A DNA stretch of 5,829 nucleotides from Peptococcaceae bacterium (GTDB taxonomy: Bacteria > Bacillota > Dehalobacteriia > UBA4068 > UBA4997), in the NCBI GenBank assembly GCA_019421315.1, contig JAHZFN010000102.1, positions 1 through 5,829 on the forward strand, given 5' to 3'. The notes below the pieces were generated by a model. That model saw nothing but the letters and a program-made list of their open reading frames with translations. It ran no database searches and was not told where the DNA came from. A program made the position numbers and the translations under genes. Below, in pieces: positions 1 through 5,829 of the stretch. Within the stretch, counting starts at the first letter, position 1. The number at the start of each line of letters is the position of its first letter.

Positions 1-768
1 AACGAAGACCAAAAGGTTATGCGTACATCTTTGGTTCCCGGTATGCTGAAAGCTGTTGCCAAAAACCACAGCCGCCGCAACAACGATCTGCTGCTTTTTG
101 AAAAGGCCTCCGTCTATCTGCCCACAGATGAAGATTTGCCGCAGGAAGATACCTGTCTCGGCGTTATTGCCACAGGGCACAGCACCGAAAATTGGCTGGG
201 CAGCGGCGAAGAATACGATTTCTTCTATATTAAAGGTTTGTGGGAAGCTTTGGCTGCCAAATTCGGCGTTAAATGGTCGGTGAAAGCCGTTAAGGACATT
301 CCTTATCTGCATCCGGGCAGAGCCGCCGAAGTTTTTGCCGACGGTGAAAAAATCGGTTTCATCGGCGAAATTCATCCTTTGGTTGCAGAAGCTTACGATT
401 TCAACAACAAAGCTACTGTTATGCAGATTAACTTGGATAAGATGTTTGCACACATTCAAACATTGCCGATTTACGAAAGCTTGACCAAATTCCCCGCCTC
501 CACCCGTGATATGGCGATTACAGTCAAAAAAGATGTTGCGGTGGGCGATATTGAGGATGTTATCAGAACCGAAGGCGGTCAATATCTGACAGACGTTTAT
601 TTGTTCGACGTTTATGAAGGCGTTCAGATTGGCAAAGACAATAAGAGCTTGGCATACAGCATGACTTTCCTCTGCAAAGACAGAACCATAACCGACGATG
701 AAGTAAACGCCGCTTTCCAAAATATTCTCGATAATCTGGAAAGCAAGTTTGACGCAAAATTGAGATAA
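1..768 (+). CDS. pheT: Phenylalanyl-tRNA synthetase beta subunit, C-terminal part (5' partial)
   Basis: This is the 3' end of the gene for the beta chain of PheRS, the cytoplasmic alpha2-beta2 enzyme that attaches phenylalanine to tRNA-Phe. The frame is open from base 1, so the true start lies upstream; the ATG at 19 is internal. 255 codons are visible, roughly the last third of a protein that is usually near 800 residues. The fragment opens with a typical beta-chain core stretch (MRTSLVPGML, then RRNNDLLLFEKA), followed by the HPGRAAEV and GFIGEIHP segments of the synthetase-like fold. From about fragment residue 157 to the end is the FDX-ACB anticodon-binding domain, shown by LTKFPASTRD, the LFDVYEG strand, SLAYSMTF and DRTITDDEVN. 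It stops with TAA at 766-768. zapA follows after 26 bases with no terminator between, so the two are probably co-transcribed. The identification is firm; the missing B5 and tRNA-binding modules are only outside the window. Confidence 0.96.
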   Translation, partial: NEDQKVMRTSLVPGMLKAVAKNHSRRNNDLLLFEKASVYLPTDEDLPQEDTCLGVIATGHSTENWLGSGEEYDFFYIKGLWEALAAKFGVKWSVKAVKDIPYLHPGRAAEVFADGEKIGFIGEIHPLVAEAYDFNNKATVMQINLDKMFAHIQTLPIYESLTKFPASTRDMAITVKKDVAVGDIEDVIRTEGGQYLTDVYLFDVYEGVQIGKDNKSLAYSMTFLCKDRTITDDEVNAAFQNILDNLESKFDAKLR

Positions 769-794
769 ATTAAGCAAAAGCAGGAATTAAAAAT

Positions 795-1298
795 ATGATG
801 AATAATGCCAAAAATTCTAATATTGAACAAAACAAAGAACAGAATACAGAGCAAAACAAAACTGCCGCCGAGGATATAAATCAAAGCCGCATTGTCAAAT
901 GCACTGTGGAAATTGACGGACAAAGCTATCGCTTGCAGGGCGACGGCTCCGTCGAGGAGCTGAAATATATCGGACAACTGGTCGACCATAAGATTGGGCA
1001 GTGGAAAAAATCCGGCATATATATGGAGCGCAACAAAATATATTTGACCACAGCTTTGGAATTGGCAGAGGATTACGTTCGCCTTTGGCAGGCGTATGAC
1101 AGACTGCGTTACGAAAATGAAAATCTGCAGAAAATGCTGGCAGAGCAGCAGAAAAAAGAAGCTGCCGCCGCAAAGCGTAAGCAAAGCAAGCAAAAAACCG
1201 AGCAGGTAACGCTGACTGACGCCAAAGCGGAAACCAAGCGGCAGACAAAAACCGAAAAAGCAAAGGAACCCCAAACAGGGGTTAAGTCCCAAGCTTAA
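795..1298 (+). CDS. zapA: Cell division protein ZapA family, with long charged tails
   Basis: The protein has 167 residues. Residues about 32-118 match the ZapA family: a short beta strand segment (VKCTVEIDGQSYRLQGD), then SVEELKYIGQLVDHKI, and a long helix through the TTALELAEDYVRLWQAYDRL stretch, which predicts a coiled-coil dimer. ZapA proteins bind FtsZ at the division ring and bundle its filaments in the cytoplasm. The family core is usually about 85-110 residues; here there is an extra head of about 30 residues rich in Asn, Gln and Glu with three EQNK-like units, and a tail (about 120-167) rich in Lys, Ala, Glu, Thr and Gln, both likely disordered. The start at ATG 795 has AGGA at 782-785, nine bases upstream; the adjacent ATG at 798 is also possible. 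Linkage to pheT is common in Firmicutes. A terminator lies 12 bases after the stop. The family call is strong; FtsZ binding is from family knowledge. Confidence 0.88.
   Translation: MMNNAKNSNIEQNKEQNTEQNKTAAEDINQSRIVKCTVEIDGQSYRLQGDGSVEELKYIGQLVDHKIGQWKKSGIYMERNKIYLTTALELAEDYVRLWQAYDRLRYENENLQKMLAEQQKKEAAAAKRKQSKQKTEQVTLTDAKAETKRQTKTEKAKEPQTGVKSQA
825..860 (+). repeat. Three imperfect 12-base units encoding EQNK/EQNT/EQNK in zapA
   Basis: Three consecutive 12-base units (825-836, 837-848, 849-860) encode EQNK, EQNT and EQNK. The units differ mainly at third codon positions (GAA/GAG, CAA/CAG, AAC/AAT), so the peptide repeat is better kept than the DNA repeat. It forms part of the low-complexity head of ZapA. 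The cause may be slippage or composition bias. Confidence 0.6.
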
Positions 1299-1310
1299 AC
1301 AATGTTAATA

Positions 1311-1340
1311 AAAGGTACCCGTTTTTTAACGGGTACCTTT
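1311..1340 (+). terminator. Intrinsic terminator after zapA
   Basis: A perfect 13-bp inverted repeat (arms 1311-1323 and 1328-1340, with GGTACCC/GGGTACC at the core) encloses a TTTT loop. It begins 12 bases after the zapA stop codon. The downstream tail is TTTGTGTGT, a broken T-tract, so termination may be incomplete on the + strand. On the opposite strand the tail reads TTTTATTAAC, but no minus-strand gene is seen to end here. It most likely closes the pheT-zapA transcript. Confidence 0.8.
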
Positions 1341-1351
1341 GTGTGTATAAA

Positions 1352-1418
1352 ATTCTTGAAAAATTAATTGAAACCCGATAATTGATTAAAAAAAATTATC
1401 GGTAGTTTGCTCAAGAAT
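1352..1418. promoter_or_regulatory. Nested inverted repeat in the U32 leader (operator or RNA structure)
   Basis: An inner 9-bp perfect inverted repeat CCGATAATT/AATTATCGG (1375-1383 and 1394-1402, loop 10) is flanked by a further 4-bp pair AAAC/GTTT (1371-1374 and 1405-1408, two-base bulge). An outer 8-bp pair ATTCTTGA/TCAAGAAT (1352-1359 and 1411-1418) lies beyond an asymmetric internal loop of 11 and 2 bases. In total 21 base pairs can form. There is no T-tract after it on the + strand, so it is not a usual terminator. It could be a binding site for a dimeric regulator or a structured mRNA leader. The pairing is seen; the function is inferred. Confidence 0.45.
1356..1382 (+). promoter_or_regulatory. 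Possible sigma-A promoter for the U32-mutS2 pair (weak)
   Basis: TTGAAA at 1356-1361 and GATAAT at 1377-1382 each match five of six bases of the -35 and -10 consensus. The spacer is only 15 bases, shorter than the usual 16-18. The -10 would lie in the left arm of the inner dyad (1375-1402), which would suit regulation by a bound repressor. Such AT-rich sequence yields chance matches easily, so this is tentative. Confidence 0.25.
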
Positions 1419-1427
1419 ATTAAAAAA

Positions 1428-1466
1428 ATGGAAATAAAATATTTTGTAAGAAAACGGATGGTGTAA
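1428..1466 (+). CDS. Possible 12-codon leader ORF upstream of the U32 gene
   Basis: ATG at 1428 opens a frame for the peptide MEIKYFVRKRMV, stopping with TAA at 1464-1466, one base before the U32 start codon at 1468. Upstream there is no convincing Shine-Dalgarno site, only an A-rich stretch. The close stop-to-start spacing would allow translational coupling, but a frame this short can arise by chance. Nothing in the peptide suggests an attenuator for a particular amino acid. Confidence 0.15.
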   Translation: MEIKYFVRKRMV

Positions 1467-1467
1467 T

Positions 1468-3927
1468 ATGGAAATTTTATCACCGGCAGGTAATTTTGAG
1501 GCATTTTTGGCGGCGGTTCATAACGGCGCCGATGCTGTTTATTTGGGCGGCAAAACCTTTGGTGCCAGAGCGTTTGCCGGCAACTTCGCTTTGGAAGAAA
1601 TCGCCGAAGCTGTTAAATATGCCCATTTGCGCAGAATAAAAGTTTATGTTACAGTCAACACATTAATAACGGATGCTGAAATGGCGGATGCCGTTAAATT
1701 TGTTATTGATTTATATAATATGGGCGTTGATGCGGTTATCATTCAGGATTGGGGATTAATCAATGTTTTGCGGAAAAACTATCCCGAAATACCGCTGAAT
1801 GCCAGTACACAAATGACAATTCACAATTCCGAAGCTACGCTTTTGGCGGAAGAAATCGGCTTCAAAAGAGTGATTTTGGCACGGGAAGTCAGCATTGAGG
1901 AAATGAAAAAAATCAACGGCAAGGTGAATGTGGAAACGGAAGTGTTTGTGCACGGCGCATTGTGTATTTGTTATTCGGGACAGTGCCTTTTCAGCAGCTT
2001 GGTCGGCGGCAGAAGCGGCAACCGCGGTCGTTGTGCACAGCCCTGCCGCCTGAAATATGCACTTTTTGACAGCAAAGGCAACCGCATAAAACAGGCACAT
2101 TTGCTTTCTCCCAAGGATTTAAACGGTATTTGGAATTTGCGTGATATCGAAAATGCAGGCGTTGTTTCGGCAAAAATTGAAGGCAGAATGAAAAAGCCCG
2201 AATATGTGGCAACTGTGGTCGGCGCTTATGCCAAGGCAAACCGCGGCGAAAGTATCGACGATGCCGATAAACAGCTGGGGCAGGCTTTTAACAGGGAGTT
2301 TACGGCGGGTTATCTTTTGAAAAATCAGGGTGCGGATTTGATGAGTTACAGCCGACCCAACAACCGAGGTACCAAGCTGGGGCGAATTGCAAAGGTTTTG
2401 CCAAACGGCATTATCATTGATTTGGACAGCGATTTGGTGCTTAATGACGGTGTGGAAATTTGGGTCAGCAAAGGCGGCCGCCAGGGCTTTACCGTTGATA
2501 ATATTTCCTTTGACGATATTGAAATGGAGGATGCCGACAGCGGCATGGAGGTTTTTATTAACACTTCCAACAGCGGGGTTAATCTGAAAAATGTTCATGT
2601 GGGCGACAGAGTTTTCAAAACCTTTGATTACAGGTTAAACCGAAAAGCCCGTGCCACTTTTGAAAAATATGATACTCTGCCCGTATCCATGAAAATCATT
2701 GCCCACGAAGGCGAAAACGTAAAATTGCGTTTAATTCACAATAAAAATCAGGTGGAATATACCGATATTTCTTTTGTTGTTCCCATTGCCCAAAAGCACC
2801 CTGCAACGATGGAAAGCATTAACAAGCAGCTGAGCCGTTTGGGTGGTTCGGGCTGGTATCTGCGGTATCTGGAAACGGAAATTGACGATAACATCATGAT
2901 TCCCGCCAGTGTGCTGAATAACTGCCGCCGCATGGCTGTCGAAATGATGGAAGACAAGCTTTTGGCGGAATATCGCAGAGAGCCGCTTTATTATGCTGCG
3001 GCAAAATTGCAGTCGGCAAGGGATTGCAAAAGCGATTATAAGAGAACCTTGCTGGCAGCGGCTGTTGAGGATAACAGGTCTGCCAGAGCCGCCATGGACG
3101 GCGGCGCCGATTTAATATATATCAACGCTGTGCCGTTCCGAGGCAAAAAGCCAATCGAGGACGAAGAAATTAAGCGTTTGCTGGGTACGGGAACGCCGAT
3201 TTATATGATATTGCCCGTTATAGCCAAAGAAGGCGATCTGGCACATTGGCAAAAAGAACTGGTTCGTTATGATGAACTGGGAATTACGGGCATTGTGGCA
3301 GGCAACCCGTGGGCGGTGCATTTGGCGGCAAAAATCGGTTACGGCGGTGAAATTATCGGCGATTTTCCATTGAATTATTTCAATTCTCAAGCGGCTGATT
3401 TCTGGAAAACCAAAGGCTTGAAACGTTTGGGGATTTCCAATGAATTGAATTTCAAGCAGATTGAACAGCTTACCAAAAACTGCGAAACCGAAGCTTTGGC
3501 TTTCGGCAATTTGCAGATGATGGTAACGGAGCATTGCGTTTTGGGTGCCAATTTAGGCGGCAGAGATGCCAAAAACAGCTGTTCAAAACCTTGCCTGAAA
3601 GACAACAGATGTTATCTGGGCGATGAAAAAGGCTTTAAATTCCCAATTAAAGCCGATGCTTTTTGCCGCAACCATATTTACAACGGACATATTCTCTGCA
3701 TGGTTGAAGATATGCAGAAATTTGTTAAATCGGAAATTGACGTGGTGCGTTTGGATATGCTGCATTTCCGTGATCGGGAAATCCGAGAAGTGACGGAAAT
3801 TTTCCATATGGCACTGCAGATGGCGATGGGCGGCTTTGAATACGATTACGGCAAAGCCAAACAAAACATTGCCGATATTATAAAAAGACCTCTGACCAAA
3901 GGTCATTATTACAGAGGTGTTGAGTAG
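1468..3927 (+). CDS. U32 family protein, RlhA-like with DUF3656 (probable RNA hydroxylation enzyme)
   Basis: The protein has 819 residues. The N-terminus (ILSPAGNFEAFLAAVHNGAD, residues 3-22) is the classic U32 barrel start. Residues 158-176 match the U32 signature E-x-F-x2-G-A-L-C-x4-G-x-C-x-x-S. C166, C168, C173, C189 and C193 are candidate iron-sulfur ligands, and KIEGRMK (236-242) is another family hallmark. A DUF3656-like stretch covers about 385-500. From about 525 the sequence resembles a second, diverged U32 barrel, with C690, C705, C709, C715, C733 and C744. Family members are called peptidases or collagenases, but the studied relatives RlhA and TrhP are needed to hydroxylate 23S rRNA and tRNA, so an RNA-modifying role is likelier than proteolysis; E. 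coli RlhA is shorter, about 650 residues. The start ATG 1468 is preceded by GGATGGTG, a modest ribosome site. mutS2 follows directly, so the two are probably co-transcribed. The family is certain; the exact substrate is inferred. Confidence 0.9.
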   Translation: MEILSPAGNFEAFLAAVHNGADAVYLGGKTFGARAFAGNFALEEIAEAVKYAHLRRIKVYVTVNTLITDAEMADAVKFVIDLYNMGVDAVIIQDWGLINVLRKNYPEIPLNASTQMTIHNSEATLLAEEIGFKRVILAREVSIEEMKKINGKVNVETEVFVHGALCICYSGQCLFSSLVGGRSGNRGRCAQPCRLKYALFDSKGNRIKQAHLLSPKDLNGIWNLRDIENAGVVSAKIEGRMKKPEYVATVVGAYAKANRGESIDDADKQLGQAFNREFTAGYLLKNQGADLMSYSRPNNRGTKLGRIAKVLPNGIIIDLDSDLVLNDGVEIWVSKGGRQGFTVDNISFDDIEMEDADSGMEVFINTSNSGVNLKNVHVGDRVFKTFDYRLNRKARATFEKYDTLPVSMKIIAHEGENVKLRLIHNKNQVEYTDISFVVPIAQKHPATMESINKQLSRLGGSGWYLRYLETEIDDNIMIPASVLNNCRRMAVEMMEDKLLAEYRREPLYYAAAKLQSARDCKSDYKRTLLAAAVEDNRSARAAMDGGADLIYINAVPFRGKKPIEDEEIKRLLGTGTPIYMILPVIAKEGDLAHWQKELVRYDELGITGIVAGNPWAVHLAAKIGYGGEIIGDFPLNYFNSQAADFWKTKGLKRLGISNELNFKQIEQLTKNCETEALAFGNLQMMVTEHCVLGANLGGRDAKNSCSKPCLKDNRCYLGDEKGFKFPIKADAFCRNHIYNGHILCMVEDMQKFVKSEIDVVRLDMLHFRDREIREVTEIFHMALQMAMGGFEYDYGKAKQNIADIIKRPLTKGHYYRGVE
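3888..3918 (+). promoter_or_regulatory. Hairpin covering the Shine-Dalgarno site of mutS2
   Basis: ACCTCTG at 3888-3894 is the exact reverse complement of CAGAGGT at 3912-3918, and the latter holds most of the AGAGGTG ribosome site (3913-3919) for the GTG start at 3928. Inside, TGACC (3893-3897) can pair with GGTCA (3901-3905) around an AAA loop, giving an alternative 5+5 bp stem. Ribosomes finishing the U32 gene would melt it, which would couple mutS2 translation to that gene. The pairing is seen; the coupling is inferred. Confidence 0.4.
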
Positions 3928-5829
3928 GTGAAAAACAGTATGCAGAATAATTCGCAAAACAATCCTCAAGATATTGCGGAAAAAGATATTATGATCAGTG
4001 TTGAAATTGACGATGATCTTATCGAAATCAATAAATACTGGCACAAACTGGAATTTGACAAAATCATGAAAAAGCTGGCTGATGAATGCAGTTTTTCCAT
4101 GACCAAGGAAATGGCATATGAAATAAAACCGAAGAAAAACCTTGAGAAAACCAAGGAGGCTTTGGCAGAAACCTCGGAGGCTGTCGATATTCTCCGCTTG
4201 TATCCGATGTATTCTTTGGGGCATGTGGTGGATATTCGGGAAGCTTTGAAACGGGCAGAGCTGGGCGGCGTTCTCAACGTTCGGGAATTGGTGGATATTG
4301 CCGATACCTGCCGTGCGGCACGCATGAACAAGGATTTTTTCTCACAGCTTAAAGGTCAGTTTTCGGCTTTGCAGGCTTATGCCCGCAATGTAAATATTTT
4401 CAAAACGGTGGAATCGGCGGTGGAAAGAGCCGTTACTCCGGAAATGACCATTGCAGATACCGCCAGCGAAAGGCTGTACAGTATTCGCAAAAGAATGAAC
4501 ACTCATCAAAGCAGAATCAAAGAACGTTTGGATAATTTTATCAAAAATCCCAATACGTCAAAATTTTTGCAGGAGCCGATTGTAACAATTCGTGACGGCA
4601 GATTTGTGGTACCTGTTAAGCAGGAATACCGTGCCAGTGTTGCCGGGGTGGTTCATGATATGAGCTCCAGCGGCGCTACGCTTTTTGTTGAACCGATGGC
4701 TGTTATGGAGGCGAACAATGAACTGCACAAATTGAAAATTGAGGAGCAGGACGAAATATCCGCTATTTTGCGTGCTCTGACCAATGTGGTTGCGGGATTT
4801 AAGGTGGAAATCGAGGCAACGCTTTACGCCCTTGCCAAACTGGATTTTGTTTTTGCCAGAGCCAGACTCAGTGTCAAGATGAACGGTTCGGCACCGAAAA
4901 TTAACGAAAACGGCATTATAAATTTGAAGAAGGCCCGCCATCCGTTGATTACGGGCAGTGTTGTTCCCATTGATGTTAATTTGGACAGCAGCTTGAAAAC
5001 CATGGTAATTACAGGACCCAACACAGGCGGTAAAACGGTTACCTTGAAAACAGTCGGTCTTTTGACTTTGATGGCACTGTCGGGTTTGCATATTCCTGCC
5101 GATGATGGTTCGGAGCTGGCATTTTTTGACCAAGTTTTTGCCGATATCGGTGATGAGCAAAGCATTGAACAGAGCCTCAGTACATTTTCTGCTCATATGA
5201 CAAACATTGTTTATATTTTGCAGCATGCCGATTTTAATTCGTTGATTTTGCTCGATGAATTGGGTTCCGGCACCGACCCTACAGAGGGTGCTGCTTTGGC
5301 TATGTCTGTTCTGGAACATCTTTTTAAGGTTGGCAGCAAGGTTTGTGCCACAACCCATTACAGCGAGCTGAAAAGCTTTGCTTATAACAAAAATGGTTTT
5401 ATCAACGCCAGTGTGGAATTTGACGTGGAAACTCTGCGTCCCACTTATCGTTTGCAGATGGGTATTCCCGGCAAGAGCAACGCTTTTGAAATTTCCAAAA
5501 AACTGGGATTGGATCAAAGTATCATTGACCGTGCCAATTCATTTTTGACAGCGGATGAACAGCAGGTTGCGGATTTGATTACGAATCTGGAAGAAAATAA
5601 TCTGAAAGCCGAAGAATACCGCAAAGAGGCGGAAATATTGCTGGCACAGATTACCGAACAGGAACGGCAGTTTAAAATCAAAGAAACCGAGCTGCATAAT
5701 AAAGAAGTAAAAATTATCAAAAAAGCCCATGAGGACGCTTTGGAAATTGTCAAAAACGCCAGAACTGAAAGCGAAACTTTGTATCAGGCGATGAAAGAAC
5801 AGCTGAAAACGGCAGGTATGGGCAAGGAT
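3928..5829 (+). CDS. mutS2: MutS2 ATPase/endonuclease, N-terminal and ATPase part (3' partial)
   Basis: The frame is open to the right edge, giving 634 codons of a protein usually near 780-790 residues. With GTG 3928 as residue 1, a tail of about 36 residues precedes the normal MutS2 beginning (YWHKLEFDKIMKKLA, 37-51). The helical core/lever follows, with KFLQEP, VTIRDGRFVVPVK and the DMSSSGATLFVEP clamp segment. The ATPase has Walker A GPNTGGKT (363-370), the SLSTFSAHM signature loop (416-424), Walker B LILLDE with D443 and E444, then LGSGTDP and the TTHYSEL loop with H477. A charged coiled coil begins near residue 545; the Smr nuclease domain would lie beyond the window. There is no MutS domain I, so it is not a mismatch-binding MutS. 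In Bacillus MutS2 acts on collided ribosomes; in Helicobacter it suppresses recombination. GTG 3928 touches the U32 stop and has AGAGGTG at 3913-3919; ATG 3940, with AGGTGA at 3926-3931, is nearly as good. Confidence 0.95.
   Translation, partial: MKNSMQNNSQNNPQDIAEKDIMISVEIDDDLIEINKYWHKLEFDKIMKKLADECSFSMTKEMAYEIKPKKNLEKTKEALAETSEAVDILRLYPMYSLGHVVDIREALKRAELGGVLNVRELVDIADTCRAARMNKDFFSQLKGQFSALQAYARNVNIFKTVESAVERAVTPEMTIADTASERLYSIRKRMNTHQSRIKERLDNFIKNPNTSKFLQEPIVTIRDGRFVVPVKQEYRASVAGVVHDMSSSGATLFVEPMAVMEANNELHKLKIEEQDEISAILRALTNVVAGFKVEIEATLYALAKLDFVFARARLSVKMNGSAPKINENGIINLKKARHPLITGSVVPIDVNLDSSLKTMVITGPNTGGKTVTLKTVGLLTLMALSGLHIPADDGSELAFFDQVFADIGDEQSIEQSLSTFSAHMTNIVYILQHADFNSLILLDELGSGTDPTEGAALAMSVLEHLFKVGSKVCATTHYSELKSFAYNKNGFINASVEFDVETLRPTYRLQMGIPGKSNAFEISKKLGLDQSIIDRANSFLTADEQQVADLITNLEENNLKAEEYRKEAEILLAQITEQERQFKIKETELHNKEVKIIKKAHEDALEIVKNARTESETLYQAMKEQLKTAGMGKD

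Larger units (their letters stand above)
1299..1467 (+). other. Intergenic region between zapA and the U32 gene
   Basis: This 169-base gap is clearly more AT-rich than the genes around it. It holds, in order, the terminator stem-loop (1311-1340), a nested imperfect dyad (1352-1418), a 12-codon mini-ORF (1428-1466) and the ribosome binding site of the next gene. I see no tRNA, T-box or recognisable riboswitch in it. Since a terminator precedes it, a promoter for the U32-mutS2 pair is expected in the second half. Confidence 0.7.

Noticed and set aside
624..1292. 222-residue hydrophobic open frame on the minus strand that looks membrane-like
   Set aside because: It runs opposite the end of pheT and all of zapA. 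Its Phe/Leu richness is what the complement of Lys/Glu-rich codons gives, and it would span a gene boundary.
1341..1467. Riboswitch or T-box leader before the U32 gene
   Set aside because: No T-box sequence, antiterminator pair or known riboswitch core is visible, and the dyad is not followed by a T-tract.
2119..2598. 159-residue minus-strand open frame within the U32 gene
   Set aside because: It is antisense to the conserved region of the U32 protein and has no independent coding evidence.
1468..3927. Secreted collagenase, as the family name suggests
   Set aside because: There is no signal peptide, and the Cys signature matches RNA- and quinone-modifying U32 proteins rather than a protease active site.
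3583..4224. 213-residue open frame on the minus strand across the U32-mutS2 junction
   Set aside because: Both sense-strand genes are clear matches to known families here; the antisense product has His/Phe-rich shadow composition and no motif.
4558..5517. 319-residue open frame on the minus strand
   Set aside because: It lies wholly opposite the MutS2 clamp and ATPase core, is rich in His, Gln, Asn and Cys without any recognisable motif, and has no ribosome site or promoter context. It is a shadow of mutS2.
1..5829. Mobile element, CRISPR array, toxin-antitoxin or defence system
   Set aside because: There are no direct-repeat arrays, transposase motifs, terminal inverted repeats or small paired genes. 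All coding space is taken by conserved housekeeping genes.

Overview
The window reads as a conserved housekeeping stretch of a low-to-middle G+C member of the Bacillota (Firmicutes). All genes lie on the + strand, in the order pheT (3' end) - zapA - U32/DUF3656 protein - mutS2 (5' part). This order and the protein sequences are typical of Firmicutes. The style of the proteins would suit Negativicutes or Clostridia, but I cannot settle the class from the sequence alone. Codon use and base composition look even across the window, and I see no insertion sequence, phage, CRISPR, tRNA, rRNA or obvious sign of transfer.

Layout. Positions 1-768 are the last 255 codons of pheT (phenylalanyl-tRNA synthetase beta chain), ending in the anticodon-binding FDX-ACB domain. 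After 26 bases comes zapA (795-1298), a cell-division ZapA-family protein with a Gln/Asn/Glu-rich head and a Lys/Ala-rich tail. A perfect 13-bp stem-loop at 1311-1340 closes the pheT-zapA unit. The rest of the 169-base gap (1299-1467) holds an AT-rich leader with a nested dyad, a weak possible promoter and a 12-codon mini-ORF that ends one base before the next start. Positions 1468-3927 encode an 819-residue U32-family protein of the RlhA/DUF3656 type. It carries the full U32 Cys signature in its N-terminal half and a diverged second copy of that region in its C-terminal half. mutS2 starts at once after its stop codon (GTG at 3928 or ATG at 3940) and runs off the right edge. The visible 634 codons contain the clamp/lever region, the complete ATPase core and part of the following coiled coil. 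The C-terminal Smr domain lies outside the window.

How they fit together. PheRS charges tRNA-Phe. RlhA-type U32 proteins are known to modify 23S rRNA, and U32 relatives modify tRNA. MutS2 of Bacillus acts on collided ribosomes. The cluster therefore leans towards translation and its quality control, with ZapA as a cell-division passenger. That link is an inference from gene order. I did not find an evident new defence or mobile system. The observations most worth a check are the internal duplication in the U32 protein, the hairpin that covers one of two Shine-Dalgarno sites for mutS2, and the nested dyad in the U32 leader.
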